Assembly: GCA_013697725.1 (NCBI GenBank)
Contig: JACCWI010000050.1
Coordinates: forward strand, 1 to 64,000
Direction: 5' to 3'
Length of the DNA stretch: 64,000 nucleotides
DNA from: Tatlockia sp.
GTDB lineage: Bacteria > Pseudomonadota > Gammaproteobacteria > Legionellales > Legionellaceae
Below the pieces are notes generated by a model. It saw nothing but the letters and a program-made list of their open reading frames with translations, was not told the origin of the DNA and ran no database searches. Numbering within the stretch: the stretch's first letter is position 1; each line of letters starts with the position of its first letter. Shown here one piece after another: positions 36,725 through 45,978 of this stretch. A program made the position numbers and the translations under genes.

Positions 36725-37780
36725 TTATAAGTTTAGGTCTTTTAGATTTATTATTAAACTTGAAAAACTATTAAAAATTTGGGGCAAAGAATCTTTATTA
36801 AGCACTGTGATAAAAAACTGGCCTTGAATGCCAGAAATAAGCTTAAATAATCGTTCAAGATGGGTGTTATCCAATTCTGCAGGTAGGTCATCGCAAAGAT
36901 AAGTACAATTATTAGTCATTAGAGAAGTTTGCGCAAATTTAAGAGCAATTAAAACTATTTTTTGCTGACCTCGAGATAAATGAAGTTTGGCTTTTATACT
37001 ATTTGCTTCTATCAAAATATCGGCTTGATGTGCACCATATTGTGTAAATTGCCGTTGTAAATCCATTGAATAGCTCTCATTTAAAATTGAAGCTAAAGAT
37101 TTACCCATTTCCTTTCGATCCCAACCCTTATAATAAGTTAGGCTGCAGTCAAAATCATTCAAGCTATTAAGAATTTTTTTAAATTCAATATTGAGCCTCG
37201 CGAAATAATTAAGGCGGTAATCATTAATTTTTTGTGCAAGCTCATCCAGAACCAGGTTCCAAGGTTCAAAATAGGATTGTTTAGCCTTTTGTCTAAGCAA
37301 ACTGTTGCGCTGTTTTAAAGCTCTTCGATAGTCTTTTAAAAGTAAATGATAAGGATGTTCCACGTGAAACAATCCCCAATCCAAAAGGCTGCGTCGCACA
37401 GAAGGACCTGCATCAATGATTTGAAAAAGATCCTGATAAAAAACTTGGCAAGGTAAAAAATAAGCCAATTCAGAATTCGCTTGACAAGGATAGCCATTCA
37501 AACGTACTTGAGTTGGTGCAGAGAGTGATTTTTGGATCGAGATAGTTTGTTCATCATGGGTTCGCGCAAAAACAGTGAGGCAATCAGTTTCTGTAGCTAT
37601 CAGGGGCTTAATTTCCCGAGTGCGGAATGAGTGACTGGAACCTAGTAGATAAATAGCTTCTAAAAACGAAGTTTTGCCAGCCCCATTTGCACCAACAATA
37701 ATATTTAAATGAGGATGAAGATTAAAACGTGCGGAGGCTATATTTCTTAAATTTTGAATATGTAAACAAGCCAGGCTCAT
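36725..37780 (-). CDS. recF: DNA repair and recombination ATPase RecF
   Basis: The 351-residue SMC-like protein loads RecA with RecO and RecR at gaps. It has the Walker A motif GANGAGKTSFLEAIY near residue 33, the signature region LSRGQQKIVLIALKFAQ, and the Walker B-type LCDDLPAELD. Length and motifs are normal. It overlaps the dnaN stop by ATGA at 37777-37780. A second parS-like site lies within its coding sequence at 37356-37371. Confidence 0.95.
   Translation of the reverse strand: MSLACLHIQNLRNIASARFNLHPHLNIIVGANGAGKTSFLEAIYLLGSSHSFRTREIKPLIATETDCLTVFARTHDEQTISIQKSLSAPTQVRLNGYPCQANSELAYFLPCQVFYQDLFQIIDAGPSVRRSLLDWGLFHVEHPYHLLLKDYRRALKQRNSLLRQKAKQSYFEPWNLVLDELAQKINDYRLNYFARLNIEFKKILNSLNDFDCSLTYYKGWDRKEMGKSLASILNESYSMDLQRQFTQYGAHQADILIEANSIKAKLHLSRGQQKIVLIALKFAQTSLMTNNCTYLCDDLPAELDNTHLERLFKLISGIQGQFFITVLNKDSLPQIFNSFSSLIINLKDLNL
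37356..37371. promoter_or_regulatory. parS-like site inside recF
   Basis: TGTTCCACGTGAAACA matches the parS consensus TGTTTCACGTGAAACA at 15 of 16 positions. It is within the recF coding sequence, where ParB sites are commonly found near origins. With 36604-36619 it makes two sites about 750 bases apart. Confidence 0.7.
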
Positions 37781-38883
37781 AATTTCATAGGCATTATAAT
37801 GTACTGATAAAGCTCATCATGTACCGACTCAACAAGAATACTACTGTCCGTCGTCGACATGGATAAGCGAACCAATCCTTCTCCTACAAAATTTAAAACA
37901 TCAAGAAGATAGCTGGCATTGATGCCAATTTTGAGCTCATTGCCTTCAATATGTGCTTCTAAAGACTCAACTGCTTCTTCTTGTTCCTGGTTATTAGCAA
38001 TGAGAGTCAAGGAGTTGGCTTGCAAATGTAGCATCACCGCACGCGACTTTTCATGAGCCAGAATAATGATTCTGGAAAGCGCTCTTTTGAAGAGCTCGCG
38101 ATCGATTAAAACAAATTTATCCTGCTCACGCGGAATTGCTTTAGTGTAAGGAGGGAAACGCGCCTCAATTAGTCGTGATTGAAAGCTATATTCAGCAGTT
38201 TCTAATTTAAAATGGTTTTTCCCGGCAGAAATTGAAATTTCCTCATCATTTACAGTATTAAGCATTCGAAGTATTTCTTGAATACCTTTCTTTGGCAAAA
38301 GGAAGCGTTGATGAGAGAACGATTGGGTACTAGGCAATTTGCAAACGGCCATGCGATGTCCATCTGTAGCCACAGCCGTAATTGTTTGTGCATCCAATTC
38401 AAGGAGTAATCCATTTAAGAATACTCTGACATCGTGTTGTGACATTGCAAAATGAGTGGCCTGCAAAAGATGAATGAAGGAGAGTCTTGAAACAGAAAAT
38501 TCAACCTCAGACTTTTCATTCTCAGATGAAGGGAAATCATCGGCAGGCAAGGTTGCTAATTTAAATTGACTTCGCCCGGCCTTAATAATCGCAATGTCTG
38601 CTTTCAAGTTTATTGTAGGTGTGGCTTGATCATCGAGGGAACGAATAATATCGATGAATTTCTTAGCCGGTACAGTAATTTTACCATAGGCTTCATTACT
38701 AACGCAGTTTATCCGCGCTGTAATTTCCATTTCTAAATCAGTTGCAGTAAGAACTAACTGATTATCTTTTACAGAAAGCAAAATATTAGACAAAATGGCC
38801 AAGGATTGTTTTTTGTCCACTGCGCCGGCGACAGTCAATAGAGGGGTAAGTAATTGCTCTTTAGAAAGTGATAATTCAAACAT
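37777..38883 (-). CDS. dnaN: DNA polymerase III beta sliding clamp
   Basis: The 368-residue clamp has the three-fold repeat of the beta ring. LATLPADDFPSS and FLLPKKGIQEILRML mark domains 1 and 2, and VDVLNFVGEGLVRL-type segments mark domain 3, ending with YIIMPMKL, the conserved hydrophobic-pocket C-terminus (MPMRL in E. coli). It tethers the replicative polymerase and many other enzymes to DNA. Starts 8 bases after the dnaA stop and overlaps recF. Confidence 0.97.
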   Translation of the reverse strand: MFELSLSKEQLLTPLLTVAGAVDKKQSLAILSNILLSVKDNQLVLTATDLEMEITARINCVSNEAYGKITVPAKKFIDIIRSLDDQATPTINLKADIAIIKAGRSQFKLATLPADDFPSSENEKSEVEFSVSRLSFIHLLQATHFAMSQHDVRVFLNGLLLELDAQTITAVATDGHRMAVCKLPSTQSFSHQRFLLPKKGIQEILRMLNTVNDEEISISAGKNHFKLETAEYSFQSRLIEARFPPYTKAIPREQDKFVLIDRELFKRALSRIIILAHEKSRAVMLHLQANSLTLIANNQEQEEAVESLEAHIEGNELKIGINASYLLDVLNFVGEGLVRLSMSTTDSSILVESVHDELYQYIIMPMKL

Positions 38884-38891
38884 AGTAATCT

Positions 38892-40247
38892 CTAGGAAGA
38901 TAAGGTACGCATCAAGTTTTTATAATCTTCGGCCAAATCATTGTCATCCTGAATCAATTCCTTAACCTTTCGACAGGCATGGATTACAGTAGTGTGATCG
39001 CGCCCACCAAAATGATCGCCGATTTCCGGCAAACTGTGGTTAGTTAATTCTTTGGCTAAAGCCATCGCCATTTGTCTTGGCCTGGCAATTGAACGACTAC
39101 GGCGCTTAGATAATAAATCAGCCACTTTGACTTTATAATATTCAGCCACAGTTTTTTGTATATTTTCAATAGTAACTAGCTTATCTTGTAAGGCGAGTAA
39201 GTCTCGTAGTGCTTCATGAACAAAATCAATAGTTATCGATTTACCAGTAAAATGTGCATTAGCAATAACTCGTCGCAAAGCGCCCTCAAGTTCACGGACA
39301 TTGGAACGAATTCGTTTTGCGATAAAAAAGGCAACCTCATAGGGAAGCTCGATATTCGATTGCTCAGCTTTTGAAATCAAAATTGCCACGCGAGTTTCAA
39401 GCTCTGGTGGTTCAACTGCAACCGTGAGTCCCCATCCAAAGCGTGATTTTAAGCGTTCTTCCATACCTTCAATTTCTTTGGGATAGCGATCACTGGTAAG
39501 AATAATTTGCTGCTGACCTTCTAAAAGGGCATTAAAAGTATGAAAAAATTCTTCTTGAGACCGATCTTTACCCGCAAAAAATTGAATATCATCAATAAGT
39601 AACGCATTAAGAGAACGATAAAAACGCTTAAATTCATTAATAGAATTAGTTTGTAACGCTTTAACCATGTCGGCAACAAATCGTTCAGAATGAAGATAAA
39701 GAACTTTAGCCTCAGGGTTATTATTAAGGATGGTATTACCTATGGCGTGCATTAAATGCGTTTTTCCTAAACCCACTCCGCCGTAAATAAACAAAGGGTT
39801 ATAAGCATCACCTGGGCGTTCGGCTACTTGCAAAGAGGCTGCACGAGCCAATTGGTTGGAATTTCCTTCAACAAAACTTTCAAAAATAAATTTTTTATTT
39901 AAATAACTGTTTTTGTAATCTGCGGCTTTTTTAGGGGCGCTCACTCGCACCATAGTCTCCGCAATTTTACTATCTTGACTCTCCACAGAAACAAGTTCAA
40001 CCGCTTTTGAGCCAATACCTATGCTCAATAAAGAGAAGGCATCGCCGCCAATCTGATTTACAATTTCTTTTAGTCTTGTATAAAAATTGCGCTTGACCCA
40101 GTCAACCACAAAACGATTTGGAGCAAGTAAAACTAAGCCATTATCATGAAATTCAGCTTGTAAAGGGCGTAACCAAGTATTGTATTGTTGTGGCGGGTAT
40201 TCTTCTTCCAAAATTTCCCGACACTTTCTCCAAACATCTTCAGACAC
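38892..40247 (-). CDS. dnaA: chromosomal replication initiator DnaA
   Basis: The 451-residue initiator has domain I (residues 1-80) and the AAA+ domain with [22 protein letters not shown] (Walker A near 160), [20 protein letters not shown] (Walker B near 215), and [20 protein letters not shown] (sensor region). Domain IV contains [19 protein letters not shown] and the signature [16 protein letters not shown]. Domain IV reads TTATNCACA boxes. It is the first gene of the dnaA-dnaN-recF-gyrB set, and the 580-base gap to rpmH is the likely origin. Confidence 0.97.
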   Translation of the reverse strand: MSEDVWRKCREILEEEYPPQQYNTWLRPLQAEFHDNGLVLLAPNRFVVDWVKRNFYTRLKEIVNQIGGDAFSLLSIGIGSKAVELVSVESQDSKIAETMVRVSAPKKAADYKNSYLNKKFIFESFVEGNSNQLARAASLQVAERPGDAYNPLFIYGGVGLGKTHLMHAIGNTILNNNPEAKVLYLHSERFVADMVKALQTNSINEFKRFYRSLNALLIDDIQFFAGKDRSQEEFFHTFNALLEGQQQIILTSDRYPKEIEGMEERLKSRFGWGLTVAVEPPELETRVAILISKAEQSNIELPYEVAFFIAKRIRSNVRELEGALRRVIANAHFTGKSITIDFVHEALRDLLALQDKLVTIENIQKTVAEYYKVKVADLLSKRRSRSIARPRQMAMALAKELTNHSLPEIGDHFGGRDHTTVIHACRKVKELIQDDNDLAEDYKNLMRTLSS

Positions 40248-40763
40248 ACAAACTCCTCATACAAACGAATATGATAACTAATCACTGGAGGGCCAAACCA
40301 GGTAATTTGACAATACTGAAAGAGGATTGCAAACACTTATATAAAAGCCAACTAGGGCAAATATAACATCAAACTTTCAATAAAAATAAAATAATTGAAC
40401 ATTGATTATACGCGGCCATCAACAAAAAAACAGAGTTATAATTCTGCAATTAAAAAATTTTAGCTTTAAAAACTGTGTATAAGAGGCTTATATCCCTAAT
40501 AAATAGAGTGGATAAAAAAGTTAAGCTTTTATTTAATCAAATTCACAAAGGGATTATACGGAGGATTAGGAGGGGGTATTAAACAGGATAAAATCGATGT
40601 AAGTTATTGAATATAAATAATTTCTAGGGGTTACCAACAGATTTTTGCTGCTATATAATAAAAATAAGCTTTATCTTTTAATACTTTATAATAATTAGTG
40701 GAGCGGGTTTCAAATTTAAAAGACGAAATGCTGATGAACCAAAAAAAAGAAACACCGCATTAT
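40248..40763. other. oriC: candidate origin region between dnaA and rpmH
   Basis: This AT-rich gap contains DnaA box-like sequences: TGTGTATAA (40474-40482, the complement of TTATACACA) and AGTGGATAA (40507-40515, complement of TTATCCACT). TTATACG and TTATA runs lie around them. Many gammaproteobacteria such as Pseudomonas place oriC here. Only one box is a full match to TTATNCACA, so exact position and function are not certain. A second box cluster exists upstream of parC. Confidence 0.5.
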
Positions 40764-40792
40764 TTGACAGCAGATGTAAAATTTTCTATCAT
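40764..40792 (+). promoter_or_regulatory. rpmH-rnpA promoter
   Basis: TTGACA (40764-40769) and TATCAT (40787-40792) are separated by exactly 17 bases, with transcription starting about 30 bases before the rpmH ATG. This is a strong sigma70-type match for the rpmH-rnpA-yidD-yidC-mnmE row. Confidence 0.7.
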
Positions 40793-40828
40793 TGCCAACC
40801 TTAAAAATTAATTAATCACAGGTTCAAC

Positions 40829-40963
40829 ATGAAACGCACATTCCAACCCTCCAATTTAAAACGCAAACGAGATCATGGCTTTCGTGCTCGTATGGCAACC
40901 CGCGGTGGTCGTTTAGTTCTGAAGCGTCGTCGTGCTAAAGGTCGTAAGCGTTTATCAGCCTAA
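40829..40963 (+). CDS. rpmH: 50S ribosomal protein L34
   Basis: The 44-residue product reads [19 protein letters not shown], then [20 protein letters not shown] and ends RLSA. This is the full L34 signature and length. L34 is a basic protein in the 50S subunit. It is the first gene of its row; rnpA starts right after the stop with a GTG. Confidence 0.98.
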   Translation: MKRTFQPSNLKRKRDHGFRARMATRGGRLVLKRRRAKGRKRLSA

Positions 40964-41308
40964 GTGAATTGCTTTAATAAAACCCAACGCTTGCTCAAAA
41001 AAAGCGATTATGATTATGTATTCGCCCAAGCAAAAAAATTGGCTACCTCAGAGTTTATTGTTTTACACCGAGAAAATACTTTGGGTAATGCCAGGCTTGG
41101 TTTGGCTTTATCGAAAAAAATGATACAAAAGGCTCACGATAGAAATCGAATAAAACGTTTGTTACGTGAAACCTTTCGTACTAAAGAACTACCTGCTTTC
41201 GATGTTATTTTTTTAGCAAGGCCTGGTGTGGCAAAGGTAGAGAACAAGACATTAATTGCTAGGTTAAGTACAATATGGAACAAATTAGCTATTATTTACG
41301 CCAGATAA
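40964..41308 (+). CDS. rnpA: ribonuclease P protein component
   Basis: The 114-residue basic protein joins the RNase P RNA to trim 5' ends of precursor tRNAs. It has [46 protein letters not shown] (the RNR motif) and VIFLARPG. The start is GTG directly after the rpmH stop. Its last codons overlap the yidD start by 34 bases in another frame. Confidence 0.95.
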   Translation: MNCFNKTQRLLKKSDYDYVFAQAKKLATSEFIVLHRENTLGNARLGLALSKKMIQKAHDRNRIKRLLRETFRTKELPAFDVIFLARPGVAKVENKTLIARLSTIWNKLAIIYAR

Positions 41309-41523
41309 TTTGTTTTCCAATTGTTTTATACCGAAAACTACTTAGTCCACTCATCAAGCCGTGTTGCCGCTATTATCCCAGCTGTTCACTCTACGCACTT
41401 ACAGCAATAAAAAGCTTTGGTGTGTTAAAAGGAGGATGGTTGGCAATACGCCGTTTATTACGATGTCACCCTTGGTCGAAAGGTGGCTATGATCCGGTAT
41501 CACCTAACGAAGAGAATCTTTAA
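41275..41523 (+). CDS. yidD: membrane protein insertion efficiency factor YidD
   Basis: The 82-residue protein has the YidD pattern: [25 protein letters not shown] with the conserved Cys set, then [27 protein letters not shown]. It helps YidC-dependent insertion at the inner membrane. Starts inside rnpA and ends on the first base of yidC, the usual tight packing of this operon. Confidence 0.95.
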   Translation: MEQISYYLRQIICFPIVLYRKLLSPLIKPCCRYYPSCSLYALTAIKSFGVLKGGWLAIRRLLRCHPWSKGGYDPVSPNEENL

Positions 41524-43217
41524 TGGATATACGACGTGTAATTTTATATGCAGTGCTTGCGCTAATTGTTTATTCTCTATGGATGGGATGGCAGCATGAC
41601 TACCCGCCAACTGCTGTTCGTACAACGAATAACCCCCAAATTCAGACTCAGACTTCAACTGTTTCTTCTAATGATGGTAGTTTGCTGCCTACAATGAAGG
41701 CAAACGGTACTAGTCAGACGAACCTCAATACAGATTCACCAGCACTTGACTCTAAAACTGCGTCCAGAACAATACAAGTTAAAACGGATGTGCTTAATTT
41801 ACACATTGATTTGCGTCAAGGCGATATAGTGAACGCTCAATTACTCGATTATCCAGTGAGTGTTGAGGAAAAAGATAGACCAATTACTTTATTACAAAAC
41901 AATGCAGGTGAGCGTTACGTAGCTAACTCCAGTTTATTTAATACGACTGAAGAAAAAAATGCCAAAAATATTAATTTTAGCTTTAGCACTGATAAAGAGC
42001 TTTATCAGCTAAATCCTGGCGAAAATAGCCTTAAAGTAACTTTGTCAGGCAAAACAACCGAAGGTCTAAATGTAACCAAAGAATTTGTATTCAGCCGTGA
42101 CAGCTATCTAATACATGTTAATTATCTGATTGATAATCAAGGCGATAAGACTTGGCAAGGTTACATGAATACTCAGTTTTTAAGAAGCTCGCCCCAGGAA
42201 GATAAGTCTAGTATTTTCCATGTAGGCTCTTTTACAGGTGCTTCTTATTCTAATCCTGGTGTACATCGCTATCAGAAAGTCAATTTTAAAGACATGACTA
42301 AAACCAATCTGAATGTTGATAGCAAAGGGGGCTGGATAGCAATGCAGCAGCATTATTTTGTCAGCGCCTGGATTCCGAAAGTCGATTCTAACTCCCTGTT
42401 TTATACTCGAGCTGTGGATGGTGATTACACTATAGGTGCTGTAAGTCAGCCTTTAACTGTAGAGCCTTCTGCCAGGAAAGAGATCGGATCCAGTTTGTAT
42501 CTTGGACCTGAAAATACTGCGGTATTAAAGGAAATTGCTCCTGGTCTTGAACTAACCGTTGATTATGGAATTTTGTGGTTCCTGTCGTCGCTGCTTTTTT
42601 CATTAATGAAAGCTATCAATTCGATAGTCGGCAACTGGGGTTGGTCTATTGTACTAGTCACAGTATTAATTAAGCTCGCTTTCTACCGTTTATCGGCTAC
42701 AAGCTACAAATCAATGGCTGGTATGCGTAAGCTTCAACCTAAGTTGCAAACATTACGTGAACGTTTTGGCGATGATAAAGCTAAAATGAGTCAGGCTACG
42801 ATGGAGTTGTATCGCCAGGAAAAAGTGAATCCCTTAGGCGGTTGTTTGCCAATAATTATTCAAATTCCTGTCTTTATTGCACTCTACTGGGTTCTGCTTG
42901 AGTCGGTGGAATTAAGACAAGCTCCCTTTATCTTTTGGATAAAAGATTTAGCTCTAGCAGATCCCTACCACATCTTGCCGATTATCATGGGGGCTACGAT
43001 GTTGATTCAACAGCGTCTAAATCCTGCACCACCTGATCCAATGCAAGCAAAAATAATGATGTTTTTACCTATCCTGTTTACCGCTCTTTTCTGGAATTTC
43101 CCAGCTGGCCTGGTACTTTATTGGATAGTGAATAATACTTTATCTATTCTGCAACAATGGTATATCACCCGCAAATACAGCGAAACTGATAAATCAAGCC
43201 TGGTTTCTGTAAAATAA
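41523..43217 (+). CDS. yidC: membrane protein insertase YidC
   Basis: The 564-residue insertase has an N-terminal membrane helix ([20 protein letters not shown]), a Ser/Thr/Gln-rich linker, the large periplasmic P1 domain (about 65-340), and five C-terminal core helices with the positively charged groove. [29 protein letters not shown] and [23 protein letters not shown] are core signatures. It places respiratory and ATP-synthase subunits in the inner membrane alone or with Sec. It overlaps yidD by one base and is 1 base from mnmE. Confidence 0.97.
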   Translation: MDIRRVILYAVLALIVYSLWMGWQHDYPPTAVRTTNNPQIQTQTSTVSSNDGSLLPTMKANGTSQTNLNTDSPALDSKTASRTIQVKTDVLNLHIDLRQGDIVNAQLLDYPVSVEEKDRPITLLQNNAGERYVANSSLFNTTEEKNAKNINFSFSTDKELYQLNPGENSLKVTLSGKTTEGLNVTKEFVFSRDSYLIHVNYLIDNQGDKTWQGYMNTQFLRSSPQEDKSSIFHVGSFTGASYSNPGVHRYQKVNFKDMTKTNLNVDSKGGWIAMQQHYFVSAWIPKVDSNSLFYTRAVDGDYTIGAVSQPLTVEPSARKEIGSSLYLGPENTAVLKEIAPGLELTVDYGILWFLSSLLFSLMKAINSIVGNWGWSIVLVTVLIKLAFYRLSATSYKSMAGMRKLQPKLQTLRERFGDDKAKMSQATMELYRQEKVNPLGGCLPIIIQIPVFIALYWVLLESVELRQAPFIFWIKDLALADPYHILPIIMGATMLIQQRLNPAPPDPMQAKIMMFLPILFTALFWNFPAGLVLYWIVNNTLSILQQWYITRKYSETDKSSLVSVK

Positions 43218-43218
43218 A

Positions 43219-44559
43219 ATGCAAAATGAGACCATCATAGCGATTGCTACTCCTCCAGGTCGTGGGGGAGTAGGAATTGTTCGTCTCTCAGGTTCTCTTT
43301 CCTATTCAATTGCTCTTGCTCTAAACGGTGCTAAGCCTCTAATTCCTCGTATTGCTAATTATGGTGCTTTTTATAATCATCAAAAAGAAATCATTGATAA
43401 AGGCTTGAGTATATATTTTAAAGCGCCTCATTCTTTTACGGGTGAAGATGTGGTGGAATTTCATGGCCATGGCTCTCCTTTTGTCCTGGATTTAATAGTG
43501 AAAGAAGCCCTGGCATTAGGTGCATCCTTAGCCAAACCCGGGGAATTTTCAGAGCGCGCTTTTCTTAATGATAAAATGGATTTAACCCAAGCAGAAGCAG
43601 TTGCCGATTTAATTCAAGCAAGTTCATTAACCGCAGCTCGCATGGCAGTCAAATCATTGCAAGGTGACTTCTCAAAAAAAATCAATGAACTCAATGAAAA
43701 ATTAATTCATCTTCGGCTCTTTGTTGAAGCTGCAATTGATTTTCCAGAGGAAGAAATTGATTTTTTAAATGACGGTAAAGTGGCTGTAATGTTGGATGAG
43801 ATCCTGGATCAACTAGAAGTTATTCGCAGGAACGCTTCGCAAGGTGCTTTGATGCGGGAAGGGCTTTCAATTGTTATTGCAGGACGTCCTAATGCTGGAA
43901 AATCCACACTAATAAATTGCCTGGCAGGACGAGAGCTAGCCATTGTTACAGAGGTTGCCGGGACTACTCGTGATGTCATGCGCGAACATATTCTCCTCGA
44001 CGATATTCCTATACATATCGTAGATACCGCGGGTCTAAGGGAGAGCGAGGATTTAGTCGAACAAGAAGGAATCAAACGCGCTTGGCAAGAAGTAGCTCGT
44101 GCCGATTGCTTATTGCTTATTAAAGATTTATGCAATCCCTCCTCAGATATCGAATTAAGTGAACAAATACGTAAAGCTTTGCCTGCAAACGTTCCTATCA
44201 TACAAGTTTTTAATAAAATTGATTCTGTGGCTGAAACCCCTAAAGTTGTAGACAATAAAATCTATCTCTCAGCAAAATTAGGGCTTGGGCTTGATTTACT
44301 CAAGGCAAAAATTAAGGTCTGCGTCGGCTATCAACCAACGGAAGGCCTATTTTTAGCCCGTCGTCGTCATTTACAAGCTTTAGATGAGGCAAAAAACTTA
44401 TTGCTAGCTGGACAAAACCAATTAACTGGTCAAAGAGCTGGCGAACTTCTCGCCGAAGATCTACGTCTTGCTCACCAGGCTTTATGTGAAATTACAGGTG
44501 AATTTTCATCAGACGATTTACTTGGTAAAATTTTTTCCAGCTTCTGTATTGGAAAGTAA
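43219..44559 (+). CDS. mnmE: tRNA modification GTPase MnmE
   Basis: MnmE with MnmG installs the 5-carboxymethylaminomethyl group on wobble uridine 34. The 446-residue protein has an N-terminal folate-binding domain ([38 protein letters not shown]), a helical domain, and the inserted G domain with [23 protein letters not shown] and NKID. It closes with CIGK at the C-terminus; the Cys is the expected FCIGK residue. All key motifs intact. It ends the rpmH-mnmE operon. Confidence 0.97.
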   Translation: MQNETIIAIATPPGRGGVGIVRLSGSLSYSIALALNGAKPLIPRIANYGAFYNHQKEIIDKGLSIYFKAPHSFTGEDVVEFHGHGSPFVLDLIVKEALALGASLAKPGEFSERAFLNDKMDLTQAEAVADLIQASSLTAARMAVKSLQGDFSKKINELNEKLIHLRLFVEAAIDFPEEEIDFLNDGKVAVMLDEILDQLEVIRRNASQGALMREGLSIVIAGRPNAGKSTLINCLAGRELAIVTEVAGTTRDVMREHILLDDIPIHIVDTAGLRESEDLVEQEGIKRAWQEVARADCLLLIKDLCNPSSDIELSEQIRKALPANVPIIQVFNKIDSVAETPKVVDNKIYLSAKLGLGLDLLKAKIKVCVGYQPTEGLFLARRRHLQALDEAKNLLLAGQNQLTGQRAGELLAEDLRLAHQALCEITGEFSSDDLLGKIFSSFCIGK

Positions 44560-44582
44560 CCTTTTATTATTAAGGAGTTTTT

Positions 44583-45737
44583 ATGTCAGTAGTGTCAGCA
44601 GTATGTACTAGCCAATATAAGGTCCGCGTTAAAGACGGCTTAAAATACTATCTTAGATTTAATATTAACGACACAAGCAGTGAAAAGTGTTTACTACTTC
44701 TTGAAGTTGATGAAAATTATAATGAGATAAAGGCGGCCAGGATTCTGAGTGACAATAAAAAAGAATTTATACTGACAGAAAAAACTCAATGGATGCAGAG
44801 CCTTTTTTATACCTGGCAGATCAATAAGGAAAGTTTTGATATCAAGACCTGTCTAAAAGACACTTACTATTTTCAACTCGATGAAGCAAATATTTATAGT
44901 TGTGAATTTAATCTAAAACCTCAGCCGAAACTAATCGAACAAGCCGATATTTCTCTGAATACTTTTAATATTAAACCAACCTTGGCAAGGTTTCTTCGTA
45001 AAGATAAGCTAATATCAACCACTAATGGAAAGGAGTTCTACCTTCTGGAGTTCCAGGTAAAGTCTAGCCAGGGACAAGTTAGAACCTTAAGATTGGATAT
45101 GGATATAAATTTTGAATTTATACAGAGCGCCTCTTTATCAGCGACGGATAAGCTAAACCTGCCCCTTGATCCATCAGCAACATGGCATATCGACCTTTTC
45201 ACGCTCTGGAAAAATGAAGGGCAATTAGATGCGAGAAAATACCTTTACAGCTTTACTAAACATGATAACAACCATTATTTATGCGATATCTCAAAGCCAG
45301 TCGATGAAGCGATTGATTCTTTTTTCATTGAAGGGTCTAGCAAGGATGACAGTTTTTTCACCTCTCTAAGCACTTGTTTTTCATGCTTTTTCCCTCCGGA
45401 TAAAGTATTCAAACCCTATGTTTTTGATAAACGAAATGATTCAAAATTGGATGATGATCAAATCGATGCTATTGAAGAAGCCATTAATCTTCTTGAGAAA
45501 GAAAGAGGCAGCCTCTGGTATCCGAATAAAGAGAGAAAGAAAGTTAAAATTGAAGCACTAAAAAGCTTCCTTGAACAATCTACAACCTGGTCGTCCTATT
45601 CTAAGGGTATTATTAAAACAATCAACCAACTCAAAGAAGAAAATCCTGAGCTGATCTTAGGAAGATTAAGTTCAAGAACAGCATCTTTGCTTGAGAATTT
45701 AATTTATAGCGCGAAACAAAGATCACATATTATTTGA
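44583..45737 (+). CDS. candidate Dot/Icm effector with an internal duplication
   Basis: The 384-residue soluble protein has no signal peptide or membrane helix. Residues 20-115 and about 140-255 look like tandem copies of one unit: hydrophobic opening strand (KYYLRFNI and EFYLLEFQV), an acidic D.N.E.I..A..LS segment, a W..xLF..W core and a closing Tyr strand. The C-terminus (about 300-384) has a helical region with SLWYPNKERKKVKIEALKSFLE and SRTASLLENL, which resembles a C-terminal module seen in Legionella effectors. It sits right after mnmE, the place of the Dot/Icm substrate lpg3000 in L. pneumophila. Function unknown. Confidence 0.55.
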   Translation: MSVVSAVCTSQYKVRVKDGLKYYLRFNINDTSSEKCLLLLEVDENYNEIKAARILSDNKKEFILTEKTQWMQSLFYTWQINKESFDIKTCLKDTYYFQLDEANIYSCEFNLKPQPKLIEQADISLNTFNIKPTLARFLRKDKLISTTNGKEFYLLEFQVKSSQGQVRTLRLDMDINFEFIQSASLSATDKLNLPLDPSATWHIDLFTLWKNEGQLDARKYLYSFTKHDNNHYLCDISKPVDEAIDSFFIEGSSKDDSFFTSLSTCFSCFFPPDKVFKPYVFDKRNDSKLDDDQIDAIEEAINLLEKERGSLWYPNKERKKVKIEALKSFLEQSTTWSSYSKGIIKTINQLKEENPELILGRLSSRTASLLENLIYSAKQRSHII

Positions 45738-45978
45738 TCAACTTACGAAATTACGTTTTATTTGAATATCAATCCTCCATGATTTATCCGCGGAGGCTAA
45801 TTTATTAAGGTATTTTAAATCTTCATTCATTTTCCATAATAATGATCAAGGATCGGATGAAAAACTGCCAATTTGAATATTATTATTCAAGATGAAAAAA
45901 AGAAATACAAAAAATCTTGAACCTGAATACATAGGGTGATAACTTTATATATTTGTTCATTTTTTGGGTGGATTGTTT

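Noticed and set aside
41155..41175. ACGTGAAAC half of a parS-like sequence in rnpA
   Set aside because: Only one half-site fits; the left half matches poorly, about 12 of 16 overall.
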